From UBA6164 sp964344155 (GTDB taxonomy: Bacteria > Patescibacteriota > Gracilibacteria > BD1-5 > UBA6164), in NCBI GenBank assembly GCA_964344155.1, contig CAYFMG010000005.1, forward strand, positions 12,587 through 76,586: DNA of 64,000 nt, in the 5' to 3' direction. Shown in pieces: positions 10,486-19,609 of the stretch. The position numbers and the translations under genes were made by a program. How positions within the stretch are numbered: position 1 is the stretch's first letter; each line of letters begins with the position of its first letter. Below the pieces are notes generated by a model. It was not told the origin of the DNA and did not search any database. It saw only the letters and a list, made by a program, of their open reading frames with translations.

Positions 10486-11724
10486 TTATTCTAGTTCAGG
10501 TCCAAAAACATTTTTAATATATTCTCAATTTTGTATTTTTCATATGGCTTTTATTCTCATATAATCTGTGTCTATATAGGCTGTTGTGATATTTTCATGT
10601 TGGGTTGTTTTTTTGTCTTTACATAAGACTCTTACATTTGTTTTTGCAAATTTTGGTATATTGTCTATAGCATCATTTTCTGTTAGTATGAAATATGTTC
10701 AAGTTAATTTACTAAAATGTCTTTTTGTAATATCTCACCAATATACTTTTTTTCAATATATATCATAAATATTTATATCTTTAAATATTTCATCATTTTT
10801 ACTTTCTTTTAAATGCTTTCAGTTTCTGGGAAATTGATCCATTTCTCCAGTTTTTTTTTCATTTTGTCTTTTAAAATAAAAATTTTGTTTATCTAGTAGG
10901 TATGATTTTTCAGGTTTTCATCTTCATAATAATACAGCTTCTATATTATACAATATTAGTTCTCTTCAATATATTTCAGGAAAAAATTTTTTGATTTGTT
11001 CTAATACAAAAATTATTATTTTTTCTTCAAACTCAGTTTTACTAAAAATCTCAAAACTATTATTTATATTTTCTATAAAATCTTCAATTTTTTCTAAATT
11101 AAGTTGATGGTATTTTGTTTTTAATAGTAATAGTAACTGTATCAAATCAGATCATCATTCTACGTTGTTGTTTTTTCATTTAATAAAAACAACAGTCTCT
11201 ATTAAATCATTTACAAGTATTTTAAAACTTTCTTGAGAGTCTTTTTTTATTATTTCATTATTGTACTCACTAGTGTTTTTTATCCATTTACTTACTAAAA
11301 ATTCTTTAAAAAATAGTTCTATAAGATATATTTCATTTACATCAACAGACGGGTTGTTAAAAAATTCTTTTCCAGCAATTCATTCTTTTGTTCATAATCA
11401 TTCTTTCAATATATCTTTTAATTCAGGATGATTTGTATATATTTTATTTAAGAATTTACTTAAATAAAACAAAAAGAATTCTAGATTATGTATATCTATT
11501 TTTTCATCTGATTCCCAATTAAATTCATATCAAAATATTTCTTTAATCATTGAACTGATTCATCATTTTTCTTTAACTATTTTGCTAGCTAAGCTGTTTT
11601 GAATATTATATTCTTTTAGATATAATTTAAAAAAGAAGTCTAGTTGATCCGTGAAGTCTTTTACCGTTTTTGGTGCTATTTTTGTTAATTCATTTATACT
11701 TTCTACAGTTTTTAGTTGTTCCAT
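10486..11724 (-). CDS. Hypothetical protein, 412 aa
   Basis: One frame in code 25 from ATG 11724 to TAA 10486 with about 20 TGA codons. Soluble, mostly helical N-terminal 250 residues; the C-terminal half contains a possible small beta domain (DIYGKKVYWGDITKRHF, then YFILTENDAIDNIPKFAKTN and a final IKAIGKIQNGEYIKNVFG). No family recognised. Expressed from a well-formed promoter at 11757-11784 and ended by the hairpin at 10409-10440, so it is monocistronic. Confidence 0.7.
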
Positions 11725-11756
11725 CTATGTTTATTTGTTATATTATTATGATTTTA

Positions 11757-11784
11757 ATTATAAGGATTATATTTTTAAAGTCAA
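11757..11784 (-). promoter_or_regulatory. Sigma-70-type promoter for 10486-11724
   Basis: On the minus strand TTGACT, a 16-base spacer, then TATAAT; the ATG follows 32 bases downstream of the -10 box. Confidence 0.75.
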
Positions 11785-11806
11785 TATCCGCTAATTAAAA
11801 AAACTT

Positions 11807-11834
11807 TTGATTTTAATTTGTATTAAAATATAAT
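11807..11834 (+). promoter_or_regulatory. Promoter for the small gene at 11871
   Basis: TTGATT, 16-base spacer, TATAAT, 36 bases before the ATG. Confidence 0.65.
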
Positions 11835-11870
11835 ATTGTATGGTAATGTGTGGGGAAAAAGGAGAAGCTT

Positions 11871-12089
11871 ATGAAGTGGAAAGTTTGTTTAAATATTCTT
11901 GCTGTAGCTTTTATCGTTGGTGTTTGGTATTATTTTTCTACTAATGAAGAGAAAAAAATATCAAATTTACATAATGCATCTTTTGATAGTGTTATTTGTA
12001 ATTATGAAAAAGGTACATGTTATGTTGGGTATCGTTTTTATAAAACACCTGCGGTAAAAACTTTAAAACAGAGGATGATTTTGGTATGA
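11871..12089 (+). CDS. Small membrane protein, 72 aa, ends at TGA
   Basis: Starts MKWKVCLNILAVAFIVGV after a strong Shine-Dalgarno (aaaaaggag). One N-terminal transmembrane segment (about residues 5-24), then a short extracytoplasmic region with two cysteines. There are no internal TGA codons, and the standard-code stop is TGA at 12087, followed 25 bases later by a GC-richer intrinsic terminator (12110-12150). In code 25 that TGA would be read as Gly and translation would run 37 codons through the hairpin to TAA at 12198. The arrangement makes sense only in code 11, so the gene looks recently acquired. Function unknown. Confidence 0.65.
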   Translation: MKWKVCLNILAVAFIVGVWYYFSTNEEKKISNLHNASFDSVICNYEKGTCYVGYRFYKTPAVKTLKQRMILV

Positions 12090-12109
12090 AATTTGTTCTT
12101 TGTTGTATT

Positions 12110-12152
12110 GAAATTAGGAGTCTGGCATTTTTGTCAGGCTCTATTTTTTTAT
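12110..12152 (+). terminator. Intrinsic terminator after the small gene
   Basis: Stem gagtctggca / tgtcaggctc with a T-run, located after the TGA at 12087-12089. Confidence 0.75.
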
Positions 12153-12214
12153 AAAAACTTGATTTATAATATAAATTGTTACAATCAGACTGCTTAAAAC
12201 TTAATAATAAAAAT

Positions 12215-13015
12215 ATGATTTCAGAATTTTGAACTATAGATACACAAATATCTAATGATCTACTTGACCATGTAAAAGGTTCTACTTTTTATTTAAAAAA
12301 TCCACAAATATGCCAATGTATAGATGGTAGAAGAACATTAAATGAAAGTAATATGGGTATGAGTATACCAGGTTGAGGTATATGACAATTAGCTGTTATG
12401 TTAGCTGTACTTGAAGAAACTATTATTTCAAAACAAAAAGATTTCAGAGAAAAAGCTTTGGAAATACTTTTTGATGTATTATGAGGGGAATAAAATTTAA
12501 GTTTTCATACTGATGATCATCACTTAGATTGAGGTTTTTGATGTGGTCATATTTCTCTTATGTTATCAACTGAAGCTAGAGAAAAATATGGTTTATCAGA
12601 TGAAAGTGCTGTATATATAAAAGATGTTATAGAAAAATATAGTGATAAAGCTATTGTAAATGTATTAAAATGAGATCATGAAGAGTTAGCTATTATGAAA
12701 CTATACTCTACTCATCATAGTATTCATGCTAATCATGATGGAAAACAATATTTTGTTTATACTCCAAAAATAGCTTTTATAAGAAACAAAGAAATAGCTA
12801 GAAAAATTTATAGAGAGTTTATAGAATGAACTAGTATAAGCTTGACTCCTGATACTTTGACTGAGATGTTTCAAAGAAAAACAGATATAAATTTTTATAA
12901 TACTGTTCATACTCTTGCTCCAAACTTACCTGTATATGAATTAAAACACTCTTTATCCGGTAGTGTTAGGTATTTCAAAAAAGTGGCAGATAAATCAATG
13001 GATTTATGAGCTTAA
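12215..13015 (+). pseudogene. Conserved-looking gene interrupted by in-frame TAA at 12491
   Basis: A continuous code-25 frame from ATG 12215 to TAA 13013 would give 266 residues, but codon 93 is TAA (12491-12493). The frame is unchanged on both sides. The downstream part has a His/Cys-rich putative metal site, FHTDDHHLDGGFGCGHIS, and ends DKSMDLGA. Such His/Asp/Cys clusters recall metalloenzymes such as carbonic anhydrases, but I do not recognise the family. Either a nonsense mutation has inactivated the gene, or there is a base error. An internal ATG at about 12558 could restart only a fragment lacking the metal motif. Confidence 0.65.
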
Positions 13016-13086
13016 AAAAACTTGACTTTTATAAAATAGTCTTACAATAACTATTGTGACTATTTTATTTTTTTAATTATTTTACT

Positions 13087-14214
13087 ATGAAAAGTATTAT
13101 AAGTTTGATAGTAACTATGTTACTAATTTGATTAACTAGTGTTTATGCGTCTTATGATGACGATGATAGATATGATGATGATCATTATGAATATAAGTAT
13201 GAAGATGAAGATGACGATGATAGATATGAAGATGACGATGATGATGATGATGATGATAGATTTGGTATGGATAGAATTAAAAAAGCTAGAGAAAGTTTTG
13301 AGGAAAAAATGGAAGACCATAATGAAAAATTAAAAGAGAGAATGGATCAAATGAGAGAAAGAATAGAGTCTCTTAGAGAAAAACATCAAAAAGATTTAGA
13401 GGAAAGAATGGAAAAAGCTAAAGAAAGAGCTGAACAATCTAGAGAAGAATTTGAAGAAAGAATGGAAAAAGCTAAAGAACAAAGAGAAAGAATGAAAGAA
13501 ATGGCTGAGGAAGAAAGAGAAGAAATGAAAGAAAAATTAGAAGAAATGAAAGAAAAAAAGAAAGAAGAATTAAGAATGAATAAAGATGAAATAAAAAATA
13601 ATTTAAAAGAGTTTAATGAAGGTTTTAGAGATAACTTAAAAGAAGAATTAGCTAAATTATCAGAAGAACAAAAAGAAGAATTAAAAGAAATAAAAGAAAT
13701 ATTTGAACAAAATGCTGAAGAGTTAAAAGAAAAAATCAAAAACAGTTATAAGGATTATGAATTAAAAGAAGAATATATAGAAGAACTTGAAGAATTAAGA
13801 GATAGTTTTTACGAAGATACAAAAAATGCTATATGAGATGCTTCAGCTGTAGCTTTGGATTTAATAAATAAAAGAAAAGATGTATTCTTGGAAAATAAAG
13901 CTATAAGAGAAGAAAATGAAGCAACAAGAAAAGCTTATAGAGCTGAACTTGCTGACAAAGTAGTAGAACACAAAACAGTTTTCTTGGATAGAATAAATGC
14001 AGCTTTAGACAAAATGACTGATTCTAAAATAGAAAGACTTTTAGGAAAATTAGAACAAATAGAAGATAGAGTATCTAAAATGAACTTAAGTGAAGAAAAA
14101 GCTGATGAAATAAATTCTAAAATAATAGCATTAAAAGAAATATTAGAAGAAAAATTAGAGCTTAATACTTCAGAAGAAGATGAGCTTGATATAAACGGTT
14201 TATTAGGATTATAA
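13087..14214 (+). CDS. Secreted Asp-rich, coiled-coil protein
   Basis: 375 residues in code 25. The signal peptide MKSIISLIVTMLLIGLTSVYA (one Gly is TGA) ends at a plausible VYA cleavage site. Next is a strongly acidic segment (residues 23-57, mostly Asp with Tyr/Arg), possibly a cation-binding region. The rest is nearly all Glu/Lys/Arg/Met heptad-like sequence, predicted long coiled coil, with a second TGA at 13834. Probably an exported filament or spacer protein. Terminated by a strong hairpin at 14214-14250. Low-complexity composition prevents family assignment. Confidence 0.8.
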
Positions 14215-14250
14215 AAAAAAGGATTTGACATTAAGTCAAATCCTTTTTTT
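14214..14250. terminator. Strong bidirectional terminator at island left edge
   Basis: Stem aaaaggatttgac-attaa-gtcaaatcctttt flanked by A and T runs, between the convergent native gene (13087-14214) and the island's K+ channel gene. Confidence 0.85.
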
Positions 14251-14272
14251 AAATTCCTTTTTTATTACTGTT

Positions 14273-15310
14273 TTAAGCCTTCATGAACTCTAATTCGTTC
14301 CATGGAATTTTGGCTCTTTTTTCACCTATGTAAAATATTACCATTCCACCACGTATAACCATATCCATGGGAGGGTTTGTGATAACATCCCCATTTTTTA
14401 CAGCTAATACCGTTAGTCCAAACTTCGTTCGAAAACCCAGAAAGACATCTGAAAAAATCCATTCTTGATACATTTCAGCAGGGATATCTACTCGATACAA
14501 TGTCGGCCCTTCAAGGTTTGACATCATATGTTGTAGCACGTTACTTGCTTCACGATCTTGCATTTCCTGAACCATAAGATAGGTACTGGAAGGTACAATA
14601 ACTTGATTTAGATCTCTGTGATCAGCCGGCATGCTATACACCTTGTCTCTGTGGTCTTCATTATTCATGTAAACCACCATGTGAGCATGAGTGTTAACTT
14701 GACGAACCGCCCAGGCAGTGAAAAATGATTGATCATCATCATCACCATGAACAATTACTCTTGAAGCCTTATCTACACATGCTCTTTTATGCAAGTCATT
14801 CGACGAAAGGTCTTTTGCTCTTACAAACTTTACCCTTCCTTTAGCCGGATTTTCTTCCAGTTTTGTCGAACACAAAATAATCTCTCGTTTTTCCCTCTCT
14901 TTATCACCGAGAATCTCATCAATCAGTTTCAGTGTACTATCTTCACGATAGCCCATAATAATGATGTGATCTTCTTCGTTGAGACTGACAAGGCCTTTGT
15001 ACTGTTTTTCACTCATTCTAACAACTCCTTCAGCAATTTTTCCGATAATTAAAGCCAATGCTCCAATTCCAAGAATCATGACAATTATGGCTATCCATTG
15101 ACCACCTGAAGATGATGGAGAAATATCTCCATAACCAACTGTAGTAACAGTTACCATAAACCACCAAGTATATCTTTCAGTGACAGCTGTTTCTCCAAAG
15201 TAAGTCATTGAGATATATCCTCCTACATACAAAACTACAAGTAGAGAGGAAATAATAACCCAACCATGACTTAACAAAAGAGAAATAAATCCTCTTATTA
15301 ACTTTTTCAT
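14273..15310 (-). CDS. Potassium channel with RCK/TrkA-N domain
   Basis: 345 residues: two transmembrane helices around a pore with selectivity filter TVTTVGYGDISP (about residues 54-65), then a cytosolic RCK domain (IIIMGYREDSTLKLIDEIL) and a TrkA-C-like tail. Prokaryotic Kch/MthK type. No internal TGA, ordinary GGN glycines, TAA stop, GC clearly above native genes, and a Shine-Dalgarno (agaggt). First of the foreign island. Channels of this type are found beside aminopropyltransferase and DUF350 genes in gammaproteobacterial clusters (established association, from memory), matching the neighbours here. Confidence 0.93.
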   Translation of the reverse strand: MKKLIRGFISLLLSHGWVIISSLLVVLYVGGYISMTYFGETAVTERYTWWFMVTVTTVGYGDISPSSSGGQWIAIIVMILGIGALALIIGKIAEGVVRMSEKQYKGLVSLNEEDHIIIMGYREDSTLKLIDEILGDKEREKREIILCSTKLEENPAKGRVKFVRAKDLSSNDLHKRACVDKASRVIVHGDDDDQSFFTAWAVRQVNTHAHMVVYMNNEDHRDKVYSMPADHRDLNQVIVPSSTYLMVQEMQDREASNVLQHMMSNLEGPTLYRVDIPAEMYQEWIFSDVFLGFRTKFGLTVLAVKNGDVITNPPMDMVIRGGMVIFYIGEKRAKIPWNELEFMKA

Positions 15311-15371
15311 TTACATTTTTTACCTCTTTTCTATTTCATTAAAATTTTACTCTTTTACAACTATTTCATTT

Positions 15372-15397
15372 AAGGGGGGACTCGAAAGTCCCCCCTT
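15372..15397 (-). terminator. GC-rich terminator with UUCG loop
   Basis: Perfect 11-bp stem (aaggggggact) closed by a four-base loop that reads TTCG on the minus strand, just after the stop of the aminopropyltransferase gene. The trailing T-run is weak. Confidence 0.75.
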
Positions 15398-15406
15398 GTG
15401 TTAAAA

Positions 15407-17122
15407 TTAATAGCTCTTCCAGGCATCTTCAACGTATTGATCAAGGAGGCACGGATACATAAGTGTGTTAACACATGTATCTTCAGAGTGCAATTCTCCT
15501 TTACCAAACGCCAAAGAGGCTACAAGAACTTCAGGTGTAATGTAGTCTGTCTCTACACCGAACTCTTCAATAGCACGAATCTGACTTTTCATCATATCCA
15601 CACTAATATCTGAATTCCATGCCAGGTAGTACCCCCATTCTCCAAAGGAAGGAATATCTTGACGATAAGGAATGGTCTGCAAACCTGCAGAATTCATTGT
15701 ACGTCCTATTGTTAGGTACGACTCCTTTGCATAGTATGGTGAAGTAGACTGAATACTTACAACTGCTCCTGGATTCATATGCCACTGTAATTTTGTGAAA
15801 AACTCACGAGAATAAAGCTTGGTTAGCTCTACGCTAGAAGGATCAGGGAAATCAATAATCACAATATCCCATTTCTTTCCGTGTAATTCACTCACAAATT
15901 TATCAGCATCTACATTATAGACGCTAATATCAGCAACATGCTCTACTTTGTATTCCCCATCAGGACCAAGTTCATCTGTTTCCAGATAAACCCCTTCAGT
16001 TTTTAATCCTGTTACAGCATCCGTTGCTCGAGCCAAAACTCTTGCATCAGCAAAAGAATCGTTATTGAGCTTACGCATTACCTCATTAGTAGATGCAAAC
16101 TTAACCATTGCTGGATCAAGATCAACCAATGAAACAGATTCAACCGTAGGATACTTAAGGATTTCTCGTAAAGCTAAGCCATCACCACCACCAAGAACCA
16201 AAACATTAACAGCTCTTGGGTTTACTGCAAAGGTTGGGTGTACCAGCAAATCATGGTATCTCTTTTCATCCGTAGATGAGAATTGATTATTACCATTAAT
16301 AAATACTCTTACATCTCCCATTTCTTTGTTTTCTGTCATCACTATATGTTGATATCTACTTGTCTCCTTATGAATAATTGGGTCATCATAAAACTTTTGC
16401 TCCATCATGACATTCCAGTTTCGATTGTTTGTATAACCATACGCTAGGGCGATTGATGTCATAAGCAAAATAGCTACAGACGCCTTCCATGATTTCAGCA
16501 TTTTCTGATGCATAAAGTAAGCAACAGTCAAAACTGCAACCAAAAAGTTAAAACCACCAACAATGAAGCTAATTTCTGTCAATGGGAAGTTTTTTAGAAG
16601 AAACTTAACCCAAATAATGGCAAAAACAAATGCTCCAATATAATCCATCGCATAAACAATCTTGATATTTTTCTTGATTTTGATACCATGTGTATCAATG
16701 ATTCTCATCACAATAGGAATCTCAAAACCAATCAAAAAACCAATGCTGATAATGAAAAAATATTGAACCAGCAAAAAATGATCTGTCATGTATCCAAAAG
16801 CACCATAGATTGCAATGGGAGCATAAGCTCCAAGTGTTGCAATTAGCACCTCAACCCATAAAAATTTCTCTACGAGATTATTATCAGAGGTTTTTTCTTG
16901 AACCCATCCAGAAACCCCCATCATCAGCATCATTAATGCAATAACAATAGAGAATTGCTCAATACTGTTTCCCAGGATATACGTGGTCATAGTGGCCAAT
17001 ATATACTGATCAACCAACCCTGCTCCTCCAGTTGTAAACATGGAGAAACCAATTAAAAATGTTAAAATTCTGGTTTCATCAAAGAAAAACCATTTACTTC
17101 TCAAATTCATAATCGCATCCAT
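15407..17122 (-). CDS. speE: Membrane-bound polyamine aminopropyltransferase (spermidine synthase-like)
   Basis: 571 residues. N-terminal about 240 residues form seven or so membrane helices; the C-terminal half is a spermidine-synthase Rossmann domain with VLVLGGGDGLALREILKY, SLVDLDPAMVKFA, the DIVIIDFPDPSSVELTKLYS catalytic block and FGEWGYYLAW. Transfers aminopropyl groups from decarboxylated SAM to a polyamine. No internal TGA; stop TAA. The membrane-fused form commonly travels with DUF350, DUF4178 and K+ channel genes, as here. The next upstream gene ends 28 bases before this start, so the three minus-strand genes are probably one operon. Confidence 0.92.
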   Translation of the reverse strand: MDAIMNLRSKWFFFDETRILTFLIGFSMFTTGGAGLVDQYILATMTTYILGNSIEQFSIVIALMMLMMGVSGWVQEKTSDNNLVEKFLWVEVLIATLGAYAPIAIYGAFGYMTDHFLLVQYFFIISIGFLIGFEIPIVMRIIDTHGIKIKKNIKIVYAMDYIGAFVFAIIWVKFLLKNFPLTEISFIVGGFNFLVAVLTVAYFMHQKMLKSWKASVAILLMTSIALAYGYTNNRNWNVMMEQKFYDDPIIHKETSRYQHIVMTENKEMGDVRVFINGNNQFSSTDEKRYHDLLVHPTFAVNPRAVNVLVLGGGDGLALREILKYPTVESVSLVDLDPAMVKFASTNEVMRKLNNDSFADARVLARATDAVTGLKTEGVYLETDELGPDGEYKVEHVADISVYNVDADKFVSELHGKKWDIVIIDFPDPSSVELTKLYSREFFTKLQWHMNPGAVVSIQSTSPYYAKESYLTIGRTMNSAGLQTIPYRQDIPSFGEWGYYLAWNSDISVDMMKSQIRAIEEFGVETDYITPEVLVASLAFGKGELHSEDTCVNTLMYPCLLDQYVEDAWKSY

Positions 17123-17149
17123 TTCAAATTACCTTTTTTTCTTCTATTT

Positions 17150-17899
17150 TCAAAATTTTACTTTGTAGATACCTTCTCCATCCACAGCAATATACATATA
17201 ACCAGATTCATCAAACGTAATCCCCTCCTGATCTCCAGGTATGGGATTATTAAATTGTTCAATTACTTCGAATGTTTTAGTATCATACACCAAAATCAAA
17301 TCTTCATCATCACTAATTATATACAGTAACCCATCTCTCTCAGCTAAACCAGCCAAGTCTGGAAATGGGAAATACGTAATAGAGTAGATATAGTACTTCC
17401 GTTTATCTTCATTCAACCTGACTTCAAACAACATCGAAGGATCTTTCTTTTTTGGATTCAAATTGTATGATTGGTTGACCACAAAAAGTCTACCAGAAAA
17501 ATTGTGAATCCCTTCAATACCATACTTCTTATCCTTTTTGAGTACTTTCTTCCCTTCCCACTTACGGTGAATGGACAGTTCTCTTGTAGATCTTAAAGTA
17601 TCAATACTGACAGAAAGAATATTGTCACTTCCTTCAATTGCAATATCAAGCTCTCCAGGTCTAATTCCTTTGGTTACTCCCTCAAGATCATAATCACCTA
17701 AGTGTTTTTGCCTCAAGATTTCACCACTAAGTGAGAGTTCAAAAATTGTCCCCTCATCTTCAATAGCAAAAATCGTTCCTGTCTCCTTCAGGTAAAAAAG
17801 CCCTGACACTTCTTTTACGGAGGAATTAAGCAAAACTCCCTCAGCAAATACATTACCATAACTAATAAGCCAAAGTAACGATACAAAAAAAGTTTTCAT
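17150..17899 (-). CDS. Secreted SdiA-regulated/YjiK-like beta-propeller protein
   Basis: 249 residues with a signal peptide (MKTFFVSLLWLISYGNVFAE). Repeated blades such as VKEVSGLFYLKETGTIFAIE, DYDLEGVTKG, YGIEGIHNFSGRLFVV and DQEGITFDESGYMYIAVDGE match the SdiA-regulated (YjiK) family. Good Shine-Dalgarno (taggag). Its standard stop is TGA (17150-17152), the only TGA stop among the island's 13 genes; in code 25 it would be Gly, adding just Gly-Lys before TAG. The product is thus essentially unchanged by recoding. Confidence 0.85.
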   Translation of the reverse strand: MKTFFVSLLWLISYGNVFAEGVLLNSSVKEVSGLFYLKETGTIFAIEDEGTIFELSLSGEILRQKHLGDYDLEGVTKGIRPGELDIAIEGSDNILSVSIDTLRSTRELSIHRKWEGKKVLKKDKKYGIEGIHNFSGRLFVVNQSYNLNPKKKDPSMLFEVRLNEDKRKYYIYSITYFPFPDLAGLAERDGLLYIISDDEDLILVYDTKTFEVIEQFNNPIPGDQEGITFDESGYMYIAVDGEGIYKVKF

Positions 17900-18057
17900 A
17901 ATTTCTCCTACAATATTTTACATAGAATGTTAAAGAACAGCTGTTTATTTTAATTGTTATAAATAATATTTTTAAAATAAACTTTTATTATTTTACATAT
18001 AATTAATATTTTGTCAACCTTAAAATATAAATATAATAATGAATTATTAAAAAAAAG

Positions 18058-18092
18058 AAAAAATCCTCAGGTTTTTCCTGAGGATTTTTTCT
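18058..18092 (-). terminator. Terminator of the gene at 18110
   Basis: Stem aaatcctcagg-ttttt-cctgaggattt with flanking A/T runs. Confidence 0.8.
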
Positions 18093-18109
18093 AATATTCC
18101 TCCTCTTTA

Positions 18110-18673
18110 TTATTTTACTTCAGCTTCTGGTTCAAGCACTGTTGTTATTTCTACTTCAGTATCTGTTTCCACTTCTAGCTCTACTTCAGCTTCATCATTA
18201 GATATAAAAGACTGGATTTCATCATGGTAATAATGATCAGCAATATTTGAAGCAATTACAACCAATAAAAACATCAGTTTTCTTCTGAGTTTTTTCTTCT
18301 TTTTAAACCTTGGTACTCTAAAACAAAAACGCCAAAATATAAGAGCAAAGTCTAGTACAGCAAATAAGGTAATGATAGGTAAAAGTCCAAACCATATTTT
18401 CAAAAATATTTTTGCAAACATTACTTCAAGAAAAGCATCTATCTCTGCAAAAAAGATTGCTATAGGTATAACAATAACCCACAAAATCCATAAATCAAAT
18501 ATAAGACCTATTATCCAACCAATCTTATCAGACAAAGATTTTTGTTTTTTCCAATCCAATAAGTACTCACTAATTTTTCCTAGAATATTATCAATCCAAG
18601 TAAAATTAAATCCTAACCAATCATTTGCTGAGCTTTTAAATAAAACAAAGCAAGAATTAAAAAATTTTTCCAT
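18110..18673 (-). CDS. Membrane protein with acidic tail, 187 aa
   Basis: Start placed at the ATG at 18673 (MEKFFNSCFVLFKSS), 8 bases after a ggggag Shine-Dalgarno, rather than an ATG 24 bases upstream. Three hydrophobic segments in residues 60-140, a basic loop (FKKKKKLRRK), one more short hydrophobic stretch, then a very acidic C-terminal tail of Glu/Val/Thr repeats (residues 165-187). No TGA. AT-richer than the island core. Family not recognised. Divergent from the XpaC/TelA-like operon across a 286-bp intergenic region. Confidence 0.72.
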   Translation of the reverse strand: MEKFFNSCFVLFKSSANDWLGFNFTWIDNILGKISEYLLDWKKQKSLSDKIGWIIGLIFDLWILWVIVIPIAIFFAEIDAFLEVMFAKIFLKIWFGLLPIITLFAVLDFALIFWRFCFRVPRFKKKKKLRRKLMFLLVVIASNIADHYYHDEIQSFISNDEAEVELEVETDTEVEITTVLEPEAEVK

Positions 18674-18959
18674 AAAAATAACTCCCCTAGAATCCAAAGA
18701 TCAATAGTCTATTTTGATCTATTAAAAATTTTATAACCAAAACTAAACTAAGAAAAATATATACAAAAAAATAAGTAAGTCAATTATTATGTTTTTTAAT
18801 ATAAAATTGTAAATATTACAATAAGAAATAAGAAAGTCAATAATAAACTTGACTTTTAAGAAAATTAGTTAAAATATAGAATGCTATAATTTTGTTATAG
18901 TTACTATTCATTTAGTAAGTTCATTAACATTTATTGATAATTTTGAGAGGCTAAAAGAA
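18674..18959. promoter_or_regulatory. Divergent intergenic region of the island
   Basis: AT-rich 286 bp between divergent genes. Contains back-to-back -35-like elements (agtcaa at about 18835 and TTGACT at 18849-18854) pointing outward in the style of native promoters; the -10 boxes are not convincing. Nothing else seen. Confidence 0.4.
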
Positions 18960-19562
18960 ATGGATCTATTGAAAAAAAATCCGATACTTACGGGAGTGCT
19001 TACTGCTATTTTGGTAATGATTCTTGCTGAGCTTATGTTTAACCCAAGTAACTTGGTTTCAATCATTATTGGAGCTGGGATTGGGATTCTCGCAGCAGCA
19101 ACTCTTGTCGCTCGCTCTCGTGGCGAACGTACTGCTGATGTTGTTGAGGAGGTTGTACAACAGGTGGTTAACCCTACACCTGACGCGCTGAAAAACAAAG
19201 TTGAAAACCTGCTTATGGAGCTCAATGAAAGTTTGCGTGTTAAGAGTCAGGTTCCATCCGTAACAACTGCTGCTGAGGAAGTGATTGACTTGCTTCTGGA
19301 AGTAGTACCTCGTGCTCTGGATGACTCTCCAAATTCAGAAGCTACTTTTGATTTGGAGAAACTGAGCACAGACTATCTTTCTGAGCTGCTGAACAACTTC
19401 ATGGAACTTTCCAATGATGATCAAGCAGCACACACAGAGGATATTCTGAATCAACTGCAAGAATTGGCTGAAAGCGTTCGCGCTGCCAAAAAGTCCTTGG
19501 ATGAAGGTAATCTCGATGATTTCCAGATTTCAAGTTCTTTCCTGAGAGCCAAAACAGCTTAA
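18960..19562 (+). CDS. XpaC-like membrane protein, 200 aa
   Basis: Two adjacent N-terminal membrane segments (residues 8-52, with a Gly/Ala/Ile-rich second helix) followed by a helical cytosolic domain. Lies 47 bases before a TelA-like gene; XpaC-TelA pairs are a known arrangement (for example xpaC-yaaN in Bacillus), which is the main basis for the name. No TGA, TAA stop, Shine-Dalgarno gagagg. First gene of a seven-gene plus-strand operon. Family assignment is tentative. Confidence 0.65.
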   Translation: MDLLKKNPILTGVLTAILVMILAELMFNPSNLVSIIIGAGIGILAAATLVARSRGERTADVVEEVVQQVVNPTPDALKNKVENLLMELNESLRVKSQVPSVTTAAEEVIDLLLEVVPRALDDSPNSEATFDLEKLSTDYLSELLNNFMELSNDDQAAHTEDILNQLQELAESVRAAKKSLDEGNLDDFQISSSFLRAKTA

Positions 19563-19609
19563 CCCACCCCCCACTAACTACTACCAACTTTTTTTGGAGA
19601 ATTGTAACT

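Noticed and set aside
11850..11870. GTG start upstream of the small membrane-protein gene
   Set aside because: It would place the Shine-Dalgarno sequence inside the coding region; the ATG at 11871 has proper spacing to aaggag.
13132..13320. Ile-rich hydrophobic frame on the minus strand
   Set aside because: It is the antisense of the poly-Asp/coiled-coil gene; GAT/GAA repeats give ATC/TTC on the other strand.
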